A stretch of 64,000 bases of DNA, from positions 8,755-72,754 of the forward strand of contig JAEDGP010000002.1 in assembly GCA_016297405.1 (NCBI GenBank), written 5' to 3'. The DNA is from Treponema sp. GTDB lineage: Bacteria > Spirochaetota > Spirochaetia > Treponematales > Treponemataceae. The translations under genes and the position numbers were made by a program. Below the pieces are notes generated by a model. It was given only the letters and a program-made list of their open reading frames with translations, was not told the origin of the DNA and made no database searches. How positions within the stretch are numbered: the stretch's first letter is position 1; the number at the start of each line of letters is the position of its first letter. Below are positions 52,859 through 61,482 of this stretch, one piece after another.

Positions 52859-53707
52859 ATGATTATTAACCACAATATGAGTTCACTTTATTCTAACCGT
52901 GTACTGAACATTTCAAATGACGGTATCATGAAGAATATTGAAAAACTCTCTTCCGGCGAAAGAATTAACCGCGCTGGAGATGACGCTTCAGGACTTGCTG
53001 TATCTGAAAAAATGCGTTCACAGATTCGCGGTTTGAACCAGGCTTCAAGAAACATTGAAAATGGCATTTCTTTCATTCAGACAACAGAAGGATATTTGCA
53101 GGAAACTACAGACATTCTTCAGCGTGTTCGTGAACTTGCTGTTCAGTCAGCAAACGGCATCTACAGCGATGAAGATCGCATGCAGATTCAGGTTGAAGTT
53201 TCACAGCTCGTTTCTGAAGTAGATAGAATCGCAAGCCAGGCTCAGTTCAACGGAATGAACATGCTTACAGGACGTTTTGGAGCTAATTCCGACAACGTAA
53301 TGCAGTTCCAGATTGGTGCTAACATGGATCAGAATACAAGAGTCTTTGTTGGAACTATGACAGCTCAATCTCTTGGTCTTAGAGGAGCTCAGGGAAGCGA
53401 AGAAAGCATTTCTATTGCTGATCCTGTAACTGCAAACGCAACATTAGGTGCTGTAGACAACGCATTGCTTACTGTTTCAAAACAGCGCGCAGATCTTGGT
53501 GCATACCAGAACCGCTTTGAAATGGCTGCAAATGGTGTAAATATTGCTGCTGAAAATACACAGGCTGCTGAATCTCGTATCCGCGATACAGATATGGCAA
53601 GCGAAATGGTAGAATTCACAAAGAACCAGATTCTCACACAGTCTGGAACTGCAATGCTTGCACAGGCTAACTCACAGTCACAGAACGTACTTGGTTTGTT
53701 GAGCTAA
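52859..53707 (+). CDS. flaB: flagellin FlaB, second copy
   Basis: 282 residues, starting [17 protein letters not shown]. It shares with the first copy the blocks [32 protein letters not shown] and the end [17 protein letters not shown]. The copies differ mainly in the centre and in loops. It starts 9 nt after GGAGG (within ATGGAGGG, which itself contains an ANGGA CsrA-type site). Multiple FlaB proteins mixing in one filament is normal in treponemes. A terminator follows. Confidence 0.97.
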   Translation: MIINHNMSSLYSNRVLNISNDGIMKNIEKLSSGERINRAGDDASGLAVSEKMRSQIRGLNQASRNIENGISFIQTTEGYLQETTDILQRVRELAVQSANGIYSDEDRMQIQVEVSQLVSEVDRIASQAQFNGMNMLTGRFGANSDNVMQFQIGANMDQNTRVFVGTMTAQSLGLRGAQGSEESISIADPVTANATLGAVDNALLTVSKQRADLGAYQNRFEMAANGVNIAAENTQAAESRIRDTDMASEMVEFTKNQILTQSGTAMLAQANSQSQNVLGLLS

Positions 53708-53757
53708 AAAAAACATAGTCTAGAGATCTCTGGATGTCATCTTTATGACTATTTGGA

Positions 53758-53790
53758 AATGGGAGGGGTGCGCCCCTCTCCCATTTTTTC
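53758..53790 (+). terminator. terminator after the second flaB
   Basis: AATGGGAG pairs with CTCCCATT (53758-53765 and 53778-53785) with an inner GGG/CCC stack, followed by a T-rich run. Confidence 0.8.
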
Positions 53791-53814
53791 CTTTTTTTCA
53801 AGGAGGAAAGCCTT

Positions 53815-54204
53815 ATGAATACAATCAATTCATTCGGGCAGACATTGGCCATGGAAGGCCTACGCAATAGCAATTCTGCTGTTTCCCCTGTAAAGCAAAT
53901 CAACAAGGGAAAAGAAAGTCCTGCTAAAACAATTATTACACCAACTGGCTCTGAAGTAGCTCAGGATTTCCAAAAAAATGCTGCAGAGCTTAAGGCTGAC
54001 GCACAACAGCTTCAGAAAATGTCTGATATGGTTATGGGTCGCAAGGTTCAGTTCAACGTAAATAATGAATTGGATTCAGTAGTTGTAAAAATCGTTGATG
54101 CCAATACCAATCAGGTTGTAAAGGAGATTCCCTCTGAAGACATTCAGAAGTTAAAAATCAATATCAGACGAGCTATTGGTTTGCTTTTTGACGACTTAGC
54201 ATAA
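53815..54204 (+). CDS. flaG: flagellar protein FlaG
   Basis: 129 residues. A disordered first half is followed by the FlaG fold: VQFNVNNELDSVVVKIVDA and EIPSEDIQKLKINIRRAIG match the family. In other bacteria FlaG limits filament length. AAGGAGG precedes the ATG. It lies between flaB and fliD, the usual place, and fliD follows after 16 nt. Confidence 0.92.
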   Translation: MNTINSFGQTLAMEGLRNSNSAVSPVKQINKGKESPAKTIITPTGSEVAQDFQKNAAELKADAQQLQKMSDMVMGRKVQFNVNNELDSVVVKIVDANTNQVVKEIPSEDIQKLKINIRRAIGLLFDDLA

Positions 54205-54220
54205 CTTCAGATATACGACT

Positions 54221-56278
54221 ATGCCTGGAATAAACATACCCGGTGTTACTGACAAATATAACACCAACAATACAGTCGAAAAGCTTATGCAGATCGAGCG
54301 TATTCCGCTTACAAGGGAGCAGAAGACGCTTGAATCTTACAAAAACCAGCAGGAAGCCTGGCGCGAAGTCAACAGACGAATGAGCTCATTGCGAGACAGC
54401 GTCAAAACCCTGTATTCGTTCGAAAATCCTTTCAATAACAAAATCACATCCTCTACAGAAGAATATGCCATAACAGCAGATGCAAATCGTGGTGCTGCAT
54501 ACGAATCATTTAAAGTAGATGTAATTCAACCTGCAACTGCTGACAGATTTCTATCTGCCGAATTGGATTCAGACTATAAAGTTCCTTCTGGAACATACAC
54601 ATACAAGATTGCGGACAAAACTATTACAATGAGATGGAAAGGCGGAAGTCTTCAGGATTTTTCAAGCGCATTGAACCGCCGTGGAACCGACTTCATTCAG
54701 TCGAGAGTAATCGGAGCCAGCAAAGGAAAAAAGACTTTATCCATAGAATCTCTTAAAACCGGAGAGGAAAACCGACTTTCATTTGAAGATGATGCGAAAA
54801 CTTTTGCAGAAAGTTCTGGCATGATTATCAAAGTAAAGCCAAAAACAGTGACTTTTGCTTCCGACAGAAATGAGTTTAAGCAACTTACAACCATGACAAC
54901 AGAAGAGCAAAAACATATGCCTGCAATTTCTGCTAAAAATATCAGTGTTAATAACAGGGAAATAAAAATTCCGCCGCGCTCGGGTTTTGAAGTAGGTCTT
55001 CCCTCTTCTGTAAAGGACAATCCCAAAATGCACCTGTTCTTTACTCTGAAGAAGGAAGATGTGCAAGATATCACGGAAGAATTGAACAAGAAAGCCGCAA
55101 AACCAGAACTTCCTTACGCTGGAGAAGCATCTTTCAGGGATGTTACCATACACAACTCACCTGCTGATCCAATGCTTCCATCAGATGCGGAAGTAAAACG
55201 GGAACCCCTAAAATCTATTGTTACAAATGATGTTATTTTCGCAAAATATGAAGATGGCTTGGAAAAAGTCATTCCAGCAAAAGATTTGCTTTCCAAATCT
55301 CAAACTGACTTTGACATAGACCTTTCAGACTATCGGGGAATCAAGTCCATCGTAGTCAGAAACAGGAACACAGGGCATGGATTTTTAATGTCGGACATAA
55401 ATGCCTTTGACCCAGGAGAAAACCTTGGCTTTACGGCACAGAATGCCATATCCACTGCAAAAGATGCAATTATCAAATATGAAGGGATTACTATAAAACG
55501 ACCTACAAACAAAATCGACGACGTTGTTCCAGAAGTAACATTGAACATTCATGAGAAAACCGAAAAAACTGCAACAATAGAAATAAAACCTGATACGGAA
55601 GCTGCGAAAGATGCTTTGATAACTTTTGTGGGAAAATATAACCAGGCTATCAGTGAAATTAACATTTTATCCCAAAGCAAACCTGAAATAATTGAAGAGC
55701 TGGACTATCTTTCAAAAGACGAAAAAGAGGAAGAAAAAAAACGCCTGGGGCTTTTCTTAAGTGACTCATCCCTAACAAGTCTAAAATCAAGCCTGCAATC
55801 TTCCGTTTCGGCGAAGTACAGCTATTCAGAAGACGCAGTCATAACAATGCTGTCCCAGCTTGGAATAGCCACAAATTCATCAAGCTATTCAGGATACACG
55901 CCAAGCAAACTGCGCGGTTATCTTGAAATTGACGAAAAGAAACTTGATTCTGCACTAAGCGAAAACCTTGAAGACGTCAAAAACCTGTTTGGTTTTGACT
56001 CTGATGGGGATTTGATAATAGACTCAGGCATTGCCCTTAACATGGATAAAAAGCTTACAGCTTACGTTCAGTCCGGGGGTATTTTTGCACTTAAAACGTC
56101 TAGTCTGGACTCCAGAATAAAATCCTCTGAACAAAAGATTTCAAAACTGGAATCCCAGATGGACAGGAAGGAAGCTGAACTGAGAAATAAATACGGCCAA
56201 ATGGAAGGAACCCTAAACAGCCTGGAAAATCAGTCCAATTCCATATCCAACTTTACAAACAGAAACAACAACAGATGA
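54221..56278 (+). CDS. fliD: flagellar filament cap protein FliD
   Basis: Caps the filament and folds incoming flagellin. N-terminal coiled-coil region (TVEKLMQIERIPLTREQKTL), a long beta-rich middle, and a C-terminal helix pair (SRIKSSEQKISKLESQMDRK, ending SISNFTNRNNN) give the usual FliD layout. 685 residues, typical for spirochetes, which are longer than E. coli FliD. The following gene begins 8 nt after its stop with GAGGTGG as ribosome site. Confidence 0.93.
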   Translation: MPGINIPGVTDKYNTNNTVEKLMQIERIPLTREQKTLESYKNQQEAWREVNRRMSSLRDSVKTLYSFENPFNNKITSSTEEYAITADANRGAAYESFKVDVIQPATADRFLSAELDSDYKVPSGTYTYKIADKTITMRWKGGSLQDFSSALNRRGTDFIQSRVIGASKGKKTLSIESLKTGEENRLSFEDDAKTFAESSGMIIKVKPKTVTFASDRNEFKQLTTMTTEEQKHMPAISAKNISVNNREIKIPPRSGFEVGLPSSVKDNPKMHLFFTLKKEDVQDITEELNKKAAKPELPYAGEASFRDVTIHNSPADPMLPSDAEVKREPLKSIVTNDVIFAKYEDGLEKVIPAKDLLSKSQTDFDIDLSDYRGIKSIVVRNRNTGHGFLMSDINAFDPGENLGFTAQNAISTAKDAIIKYEGITIKRPTNKIDDVVPEVTLNIHEKTEKTATIEIKPDTEAAKDALITFVGKYNQAISEINILSQSKPEIIEELDYLSKDEKEEEKKRLGLFLSDSSLTSLKSSLQSSVSAKYSYSEDAVITMLSQLGIATNSSSYSGYTPSKLRGYLEIDEKKLDSALSENLEDVKNLFGFDSDGDLIIDSGIALNMDKKLTAYVQSGGIFALKTSSLDSRIKSSEQKISKLESQMDRKEAELRNKYGQMEGTLNSLENQSNSISNFTNRNNNR

Positions 56279-56286
56279 GGTGGTAA

Positions 56287-56880
56287 ATGATGGAATTTTA
56301 TCTTAATGACGAAAAAATAGATGTTACTCTGGAAGGGGAAAAAACCGTTGGCGATGTTCTTAAATCTTTTGAGATTACTTGCGAACAGAACAATGCTGCT
56401 GTAATAGGAATTCAGGTAAATGGTAAGCAAATCACAGCTGATTTGTTCGACGAAGAAGCAAAAAAAGAACTAAAAGACGACACAAAGTTCAATTTCAATG
56501 TAGTTACCCAACAGTCAATCAAAGAATCCTTCAAAGAACTTTCTTTTCTTTTCAAGGAACTTGCCCTTAAATTATCAGAAGTTCCAGTCGCCCTCCAAAG
56601 TGGACGTGACAAAGAAGCTCATACTTCGATCAAAAATCTTGCAGACAGCATAGAAGAATTCTGCCATATTGCAGCATTGGCTTCTTTATTCCAGGAATAT
56701 ACTTCAATTACAATCGACGGAAATCCTTTTAATGAGTTTTTTGCAGATTTCTCACCTGTACTCAACGATTTTGAACAGGCTCTAAAAACAAACGACACAG
56801 TCAGCATTGGTGATCTTGCTGAATATGAAATCTGTCCAAGGCTCAACGCAATATCTAAGTCATTGGAGAATCTTGCATGA
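56287..56880 (+). CDS. flagellar-locus protein of unknown function
   Basis: 197 residues, acidic, no signal peptide. The first 80 residues look like a small beta-grasp (EFYLNDEKIDVTLEGEKTVG). The rest is helical (SFKELSFLFKELALKLSEVP). It could be a chaperone by position, right after fliD where fliS often sits, but it does not look like FliS. It overlaps the PilZ gene by 4 nt (ATGA), so the two are translationally coupled. Treponema-specific in my recollection. Confidence 0.6.
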   Translation: MMEFYLNDEKIDVTLEGEKTVGDVLKSFEITCEQNNAAVIGIQVNGKQITADLFDEEAKKELKDDTKFNFNVVTQQSIKESFKELSFLFKELALKLSEVPVALQSGRDKEAHTSIKNLADSIEEFCHIAALASLFQEYTSITIDGNPFNEFFADFSPVLNDFEQALKTNDTVSIGDLAEYEICPRLNAISKSLENLA

Positions 56881-57971
56881 ACTTGAATTTTCAGGCAGGG
56901 GGAAGCCCCCTTGAAGCAAGAGGAAACATCATAATCTATGGGGTACTCATTGTAGCAGGGCTTGTCATCGGCGTATTTTTTATGCTTTGGCTTTGGCGAA
57001 ACATTCAAAATAAAAAGAAAGAAGACCCTAAATGGATAGAAACGCAAAAGAACAGGCCCACAAGGAATAGCGATGTAAGGGAAACCTGCCAAAAGTACAA
57101 TCTAAGTGCCGAACAAGGCGGAATTCTCCTTTGGCTTTGCAAAACTTTCCATATTCCAAACATTTATTACACCATAAGAGATTTTTCCAGTATAGAAGAC
57201 TGCTTTCGCCAGGGATACAAAACAATAAAAGAAACGTGGCAGCCCTCAAGAATCAACAAATTCTTTGTTTTAAGATTTGACGTTGAAAAGATTTCTGCCA
57301 TGAGCACCCCAACATCATCCACAAACTCCCTTCCTGTAAACCACAAGATGACTCTTGTGCTTGAAAACGGAACTACTACCCAATGCACCATAAGCGAGTC
57401 TACAAAGGATAATCTTTCCCTCGTAATTTCCAAAGATTTTTTTGAATCAGGTGAAAAACCGGCAGAACTTTCAAAAGTTGCATTCTCCTTTGTGTCTCCC
57501 TCAGGCTTACCTTATGTTTTTGTTACAAGAGTTACAAGATACCAGGTTGATTCAAAAGGCCAAAACATCCTCATTATACCTCAAAGTACAAATCTGATTG
57601 CAAAATCCCAGCGTCATTACAAGCGTTTGAACACGAATGAAAAGTGCAGAATTGCTTCAGTATCTGTTAAAGAAAAATCGAAAAACAACTCGAAGAAAAT
57701 ATTCGTTGAATCTGAAAAGAAAGTCGAATGTACGCTATTGAATATTTCTGGTGGCGGTTGCTGCATAAACACTACACTTCCAATCAAAGAAGGACAAAAG
57801 ATATTTGTTGAAATTAAACTGAATGGAGAAGATTGTTCCGCAATCGGAAAAATCATTAAAACCCGCAAATCAAAAACTCCCTGCACCTACAATCTACACG
57901 TTCAATTTATTCAGGTATCAGTAGAAGTGCAAAACCTCATCTATGAGAAAGTTTACGGCTACAATCAATAA
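56877..57971 (+). CDS. membrane-anchored PilZ-domain protein (c-di-GMP sensor)
   Basis: 364 residues. One N-terminal membrane helix (IIIYGVLIVAGLVIGVFFMLWLW), a helical domain to about 100, a YcgR-N-like beta domain (DFSSIE to about 240), then PilZ. The PilZ binding motif is RHYKR (246-250), and NISGGG (289-294) is the second motif, so c-di-GMP binding should be intact. By analogy with YcgR it may regulate the flagellar motor. It is coupled to the upstream gene of the fliD cluster. Confidence 0.85.
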   Translation: MNLNFQAGGSPLEARGNIIIYGVLIVAGLVIGVFFMLWLWRNIQNKKKEDPKWIETQKNRPTRNSDVRETCQKYNLSAEQGGILLWLCKTFHIPNIYYTIRDFSSIEDCFRQGYKTIKETWQPSRINKFFVLRFDVEKISAMSTPTSSTNSLPVNHKMTLVLENGTTTQCTISESTKDNLSLVISKDFFESGEKPAELSKVAFSFVSPSGLPYVFVTRVTRYQVDSKGQNILIIPQSTNLIAKSQRHYKRLNTNEKCRIASVSVKEKSKNNSKKIFVESEKKVECTLLNISGGGCCINTTLPIKEGQKIFVEIKLNGEDCSAIGKIIKTRKSKTPCTYNLHVQFIQVSVEVQNLIYEKVYGYNQ

Positions 57972-57986
57972 CAATTTATTATTCAC

Positions 57987-58015
57987 TTGCTAATCTAACA
58001 ATCATAGGTTATTCT
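57987..58015 (+). promoter_or_regulatory. promoter of the 58023-tsaE-tsaB operon, probably leaderless
   Basis: TTGCTA (57987-57992), 17-bp spacer, TATTCT (58010-58015). The ATG at 58023 is 7 nt after the -10 box, where transcription should begin. There is no Shine-Dalgarno. Confidence 0.65.
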
Positions 58016-58022
58016 ATTCATT

Positions 58023-58283
58023 ATGAGAATTTTGGAACTTAAAAATCTTTTCCGCGAAGAAGGCTATATATATTACAGAAGAAATTTCTCTGGAGAAGCT
58101 GTCATTGAAGTTCCAGGAACAACTTTGAACGCACCTATAGATTTTTGCATCGAAACAGATCCACTTGGCGTAAGATCTATCGAACTTTCTGTTGCATCAA
58201 ATGTAAATTATCCTCTTCTGCCATTGAAAAAAGCTTTGGCTGCATATATCCTGGAAGAGGACAAAGAAGGCCGCTTACCTTGA
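58023..58283 (+). CDS. small conserved-looking protein upstream of tsaE
   Basis: 86 residues starting MRILELKNLFREEGYIYYRR. There is no motif I recognise, and no signal peptide. The fold looks alpha/beta (VIEVPGTTLNAPIDFCIETD, KKALAAYILEEDKEG). Its TGA overlaps the TTG start of tsaE, so it is translationally coupled to the t6A genes. Function is unknown. Confidence 0.65.
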   Translation: MRILELKNLFREEGYIYYRRNFSGEAVIEVPGTTLNAPIDFCIETDPLGVRSIELSVASNVNYPLLPLKKALAAYILEEDKEGRLP

Positions 58284-58726
58284 ACTATACTTTCAATACA
58301 AAAACCCCAGAGCAAACGATTGAGCTTGGCAAAATCATTGGAAGTCTTCTGAAAAAAGGAGACATCATTGCCATGCAGGGAACTTTGGCTGCTGGAAAAA
58401 CTACCATCACAAAAGGAATCGCTTCTTCCTTAGGTATTCTTGAAACAATCACAAGTCCCACTTTTTGCCTTATCAGTGAATATTACGGAAAGATGCCGTT
58501 GTATCATATGGATGTTTACCGCCTGGACGGGGCAGAAGACTTTGCAGGACTAGGAACAGACGACATGCTTTACGGTGAAGGTGTTTCGATCATCGAATGG
58601 AGTGAAAAAATCATGGATGAATTGCCAAAAAAAACAATTATCCTTAGTATAACAGCACATGAAGACGGATCGAGAACTATCGAAATAAAAAACTGGAACA
58701 ACGATAACATCGAATTTAATTCATAG
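58280..58726 (+). CDS. tsaE: tRNA t6A synthesis ATPase TsaE
   Basis: ATPase needed for N6-threonylcarbamoyladenosine at A37. Walker A is GTLAAGKTTITKG; later TSPTFCLISEYYG and YHMDVYRLDG are the family's second signature. The frame is open upstream, but the homology starts at LNYTFNTKTPEQT, so I place the start at TTG 58280, overlapping the previous stop (TTGA). This gives 148 residues, the normal size. tsaB follows after 17 nt. Confidence 0.93.
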   Translation: MNYTFNTKTPEQTIELGKIIGSLLKKGDIIAMQGTLAAGKTTITKGIASSLGILETITSPTFCLISEYYGKMPLYHMDVYRLDGAEDFAGLGTDDMLYGEGVSIIEWSEKIMDELPKKTIILSITAHEDGSRTIEIKNWNNDNIEFNS

Positions 58727-58743
58727 AAAAATTAGAGGTAATT

Positions 58744-59412
58744 TTGAAAGCCCTTGCAATCGACTCATCAATAACACAACTTACGATTTCTGCAAAGAAT
58801 GAAGATCATCAGGTTAGCGCCATATACAACATCGGAATGAAACAATCTGAAACGCTATTACCTGCCATAAGCTACATTTTGGAAAAAGCTGGCATGAATG
58901 CAAATGAATTGGAATATACAACCCTATGTGAAGGACCTGGATCATTTACCGGTCTTCGCCTGGCCTATGCTGCACTGAAGGCATTGCAACTTGCCAACGG
59001 CACACCTGTATACGGGGTGCAGACAACATACGCATACGCTCATCCTTATTTGGATTTGCCTTTCGAAGTCCTTTCAGTAGTTGACGCAAAAAAAGACAGA
59101 TTCTATGCAAGCTCATATAAGAATAAAAATCAGTCTCTTCCACAAGGTGATTATGAAGTGAAAGAAGTTTTACAGGGACTTAAGGACGATGTAATTCTAA
59201 TTTGCGGACCTGATGCCCAATTGTTCATCGAAGAAACAAAAAAACTCAATTTCAATAAACAATTTATAACCGTTCCATTCGTTCAGAATGTTGGAACCAC
59301 CCTCTTTTCAATCGCAGAAAAAATGATTGAAGATAAAAAAGAACCCATCAAGGATTTTGACGGGCCAATATACTTAAGGGCAAGCGAAGCCGAAATAAAG
59401 CACAATCTGTAA
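58744..59412 (+). CDS. tsaB: tRNA t6A synthesis protein TsaB
   Basis: Scaffold that pairs with TsaD for t6A formation. The start MKALAIDSSITQLTIS and the block CEGPGSFTGLRLAYAALKAL are the TsaB signature. 222 residues. Start is TTG at 58744, five nt after AGAGG. It ends 16 nt from convergent csrA. Confidence 0.93.
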   Translation: MKALAIDSSITQLTISAKNEDHQVSAIYNIGMKQSETLLPAISYILEKAGMNANELEYTTLCEGPGSFTGLRLAYAALKALQLANGTPVYGVQTTYAYAHPYLDLPFEVLSVVDAKKDRFYASSYKNKNQSLPQGDYEVKEVLQGLKDDVILICGPDAQLFIEETKKLNFNKQFITVPFVQNVGTTLFSIAEKMIEDKKEPIKDFDGPIYLRASEAEIKHNL

Positions 59413-59428
59413 AAAAAATTGCTCTTAA

Positions 59429-59659
59429 TTACTTTTTCAACAACTGAGATAATGCACCGATTGAGTCTTTGTTCATGGTGCTTGCTGCAGCCTGGTTTTC
59501 TTTTTGGATTGCATTGAACACTTCCTGCCGGAAAACCTTAACCGTTTTCGGTGCTTCAACACCAATTTTTACTTGATCACCGTGTATTTCGATTATGGTA
59601 ATAGTAATATCTTCGCCAATTTTGATCTGCTGGTCTGTCTTTCTGGAAAGGATAAGCAT
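59429..59659 (-). CDS. csrA: carbon storage regulator CsrA
   Basis: RNA-binding translational repressor. [20 protein letters not shown] and the [18 protein letters not shown] core are typical. 76 residues with a slightly longer tail. It directly abuts fliW, as in most spirochetes and in Bacillus. GGA sites in the flaB leader make flagellin mRNA its likely target. Confidence 0.97.
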   Translation of the reverse strand: MLILSRKTDQQIKIGEDITITIIEIHGDQVKIGVEAPKTVKVFRQEVFNAIQKENQAAASTMNKDSIGALSQLLKK

Positions 59660-60100
59660 CTACTCCCCCTTCTTCTTCAGAGCTTCGATTATATTGAATT
59701 TTGTATTCCACCGGTTATCATTCAAAACAACCTGAAGACATTTGTTGTTCTTTCGATTTATAACGATTGGACCTAAAAAATTTGCAGTAATAGCAGAATC
59801 GTCAGAAGGAATTGTGACAATTGTCATGATTACAAGTTCTTCGGCAGAAACGATTCCGATTTTTGACAAAGTCAAATCGTCAATATCGGCCTCATAGTCA
59901 TTACAGATCAAAAACGGATCTATAAGCAAAAAAGCCAGATTTTGTTCCTCAACGCTCTGAAGCCAGATGAATGGCTCATATTCCGATTCGATAAGGGCAT
60001 ATTTTTTATATGCTTCAAAGCCCATTATACCTTCAGGAAATTCAAGAATCTTTTCGTCTGCTACGTTTACGATACCTTTTGTTTTTGTAGATACTTCCAT
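59660..60100 (-). CDS. fliW: flagellar assembly factor FliW
   Basis: Binds both flagellin and CsrA, freeing flagellin translation when flagellin is exported. EFPEGIMGFEAYKKYALIE, EQNLAFLLIDPF and IVTIPSDDSAITANFLGPIV are family signatures. 146 residues. It is next to csrA with no gap, the arrangement of the CsrA-FliW switch. Confidence 0.96.
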   Translation of the reverse strand: MEVSTKTKGIVNVADEKILEFPEGIMGFEAYKKYALIESEYEPFIWLQSVEEQNLAFLLIDPFLICNDYEADIDDLTLSKIGIVSAEELVIMTIVTIPSDDSAITANFLGPIVINRKNNKCLQVVLNDNRWNTKFNIIEALKKKGE

Positions 60101-60131
60101 TTTATTTTTATTCCTTCCGTAATATCAGTAA

Positions 60132-61376
60132 TTAACGCATATAGTTCAACAAAGTATTGTTGTACATTTTCCCGGCATTGCTAAGTGTTGCCTGGTATGC
60201 ATAATCAAGCATCTTCATGTCTGTAATTGCCTTTGTAAAATCCAGATCACCTTCACGGGAAACTTGCTGTGTCACATTCAATTTTGTTGCACTGTTTCTC
60301 TGCACATTAAGTTGAGCCCGTTCATATTCGCTTCCAGACTTTGAAATTCTTGTGACAAGACTTGAGATTCCACTGTCAAGCGAACCAAGAACACGGCCAC
60401 CAATAGCTTCTGTATCACCTTTTAAAAGCGCATCTCGGAATGCGATTACAGTATCAAACATGGAACCACCAGAAACAGTAGCAGATTTTCCAATATTGTA
60501 AGGAGGCTTCTGGCTTGCATCACCAACAATTCCAAGCTCATTCAAAGCAGAACCCTTTACATCAGAAAGCCAAAGCTGTCTTGCATCTGTAGTTTCCAGA
60601 TTCAACCCCTGAGTCACTGGATCGATTCTGGCACGAACTGCTGCCCCCGAATCATTTATCTTAGCAGCCAAAGCATAGACATTGTCTCCGGCATTTATAT
60701 TTATGGCAACACCATCCACACTAATCACGCTGTCAGCTCCAGCTTGCCAGCTAGAAGCATCCCTTGAGCCAAAAACCTGCTGCTGTTCAGCCCAAAAAGC
60801 CCTGTTACCAGCATTATCAACATTCATGAATTTATTTTCATCAACTTCAATTTTATTTTGATCAATATTGCCGTTATAACGAACATTTTCGATCAATGGC
60901 ACCCCAGAACCTTCCACAGTACCCATTTCGATTTCAAAAGCGGTAGATTTTGTGTTTGTGCCGGCAAAAAGACTGTTTCCGTCGGAACTGATTGCATTAG
61001 CATTCTGAATAAGTTCTTTAAGAAGTTCATCAACTTCCATAGCCATATCCCGCATATCATCTTTTGTATAAATGCCGTTCGCGCCAGTTACTGCAAGTTC
61101 ACGAACCCTCTGCATTACCTCAAGAGAATTGTTCATATAACCTTCCCTAAGAGCAAACTGGTCGGACAAGGTTTGAGCATTTTTTTCAAAATTGTCCACT
61201 CGCGTAAGGTAGGACTTGTAACGAACAAGATGACCTGCCGCAATAGGGTCGTCCCTCAGACTTTGTATTTTCTGCTGACTTCCAATCTGATTGTTGGCAC
61301 GGTTTAACTTAGACTCATGAAGCCTCAAATTTGCCTGTGTATTCATGTTATTCATATTTGAACTTATTCTTCTCAT
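60132..61376 (-). CDS. flgL: flagellar hook-filament junction protein FlgL
   Basis: Second junction protein between hook and filament. The start MRRISSNMNNMNTQANLRL and the segment RVRELAVTGANGIYT match FlgL. A C-terminal flagellin-like helix (SREGDLDFTKAITDMKMLDY) closes it. 414 residues, longer than E. coli FlgL (317), as usual for spirochetes. SD GAGGTAAG lies before the ATG, next to a cluster of hairpins. Confidence 0.95.
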   Translation of the reverse strand: MRRISSNMNNMNTQANLRLHESKLNRANNQIGSQQKIQSLRDDPIAAGHLVRYKSYLTRVDNFEKNAQTLSDQFALREGYMNNSLEVMQRVRELAVTGANGIYTKDDMRDMAMEVDELLKELIQNANAISSDGNSLFAGTNTKSTAFEIEMGTVEGSGVPLIENVRYNGNIDQNKIEVDENKFMNVDNAGNRAFWAEQQQVFGSRDASSWQAGADSVISVDGVAININAGDNVYALAAKINDSGAAVRARIDPVTQGLNLETTDARQLWLSDVKGSALNELGIVGDASQKPPYNIGKSATVSGGSMFDTVIAFRDALLKGDTEAIGGRVLGSLDSGISSLVTRISKSGSEYERAQLNVQRNSATKLNVTQQVSREGDLDFTKAITDMKMLDYAYQATLSNAGKMYNNTLLNYMR

Positions 61377-61394
61377 TTTCTTACCTCACTTTTT

Positions 61395-61468
61395 GAGGGG
61401 AAAGCCTTCCCCTCGTCACAACCGGCAATGCCGTTTGTTCCTACCCCTTCATACGGGGATATCCCCGT
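61395..61468 (-). other. hairpin cluster between flgK and flgL
   Basis: In the 106-nt gap there are three inverted repeats. GAGGGGAA pairs with TTCCCCTC (61395-61414), CGGC with GCCG (61423-61433), and ACGGGGATATCCCCGT (61453-61468) is a perfect 16-bp palindrome. The first stands just before the flgL ribosome site on the minus strand. No T run follows, so they are probably not terminators. Confidence 0.7.
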
Positions 61469-61482
61469 AACGCCCCAGAAAG

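Noticed and set aside
56287..56880. FliS chaperone
   Set aside because: Its position fits, but FliS is a ~130-residue four-helix protein. This 197-residue protein starts with a beta-rich domain and shares no clear motif.
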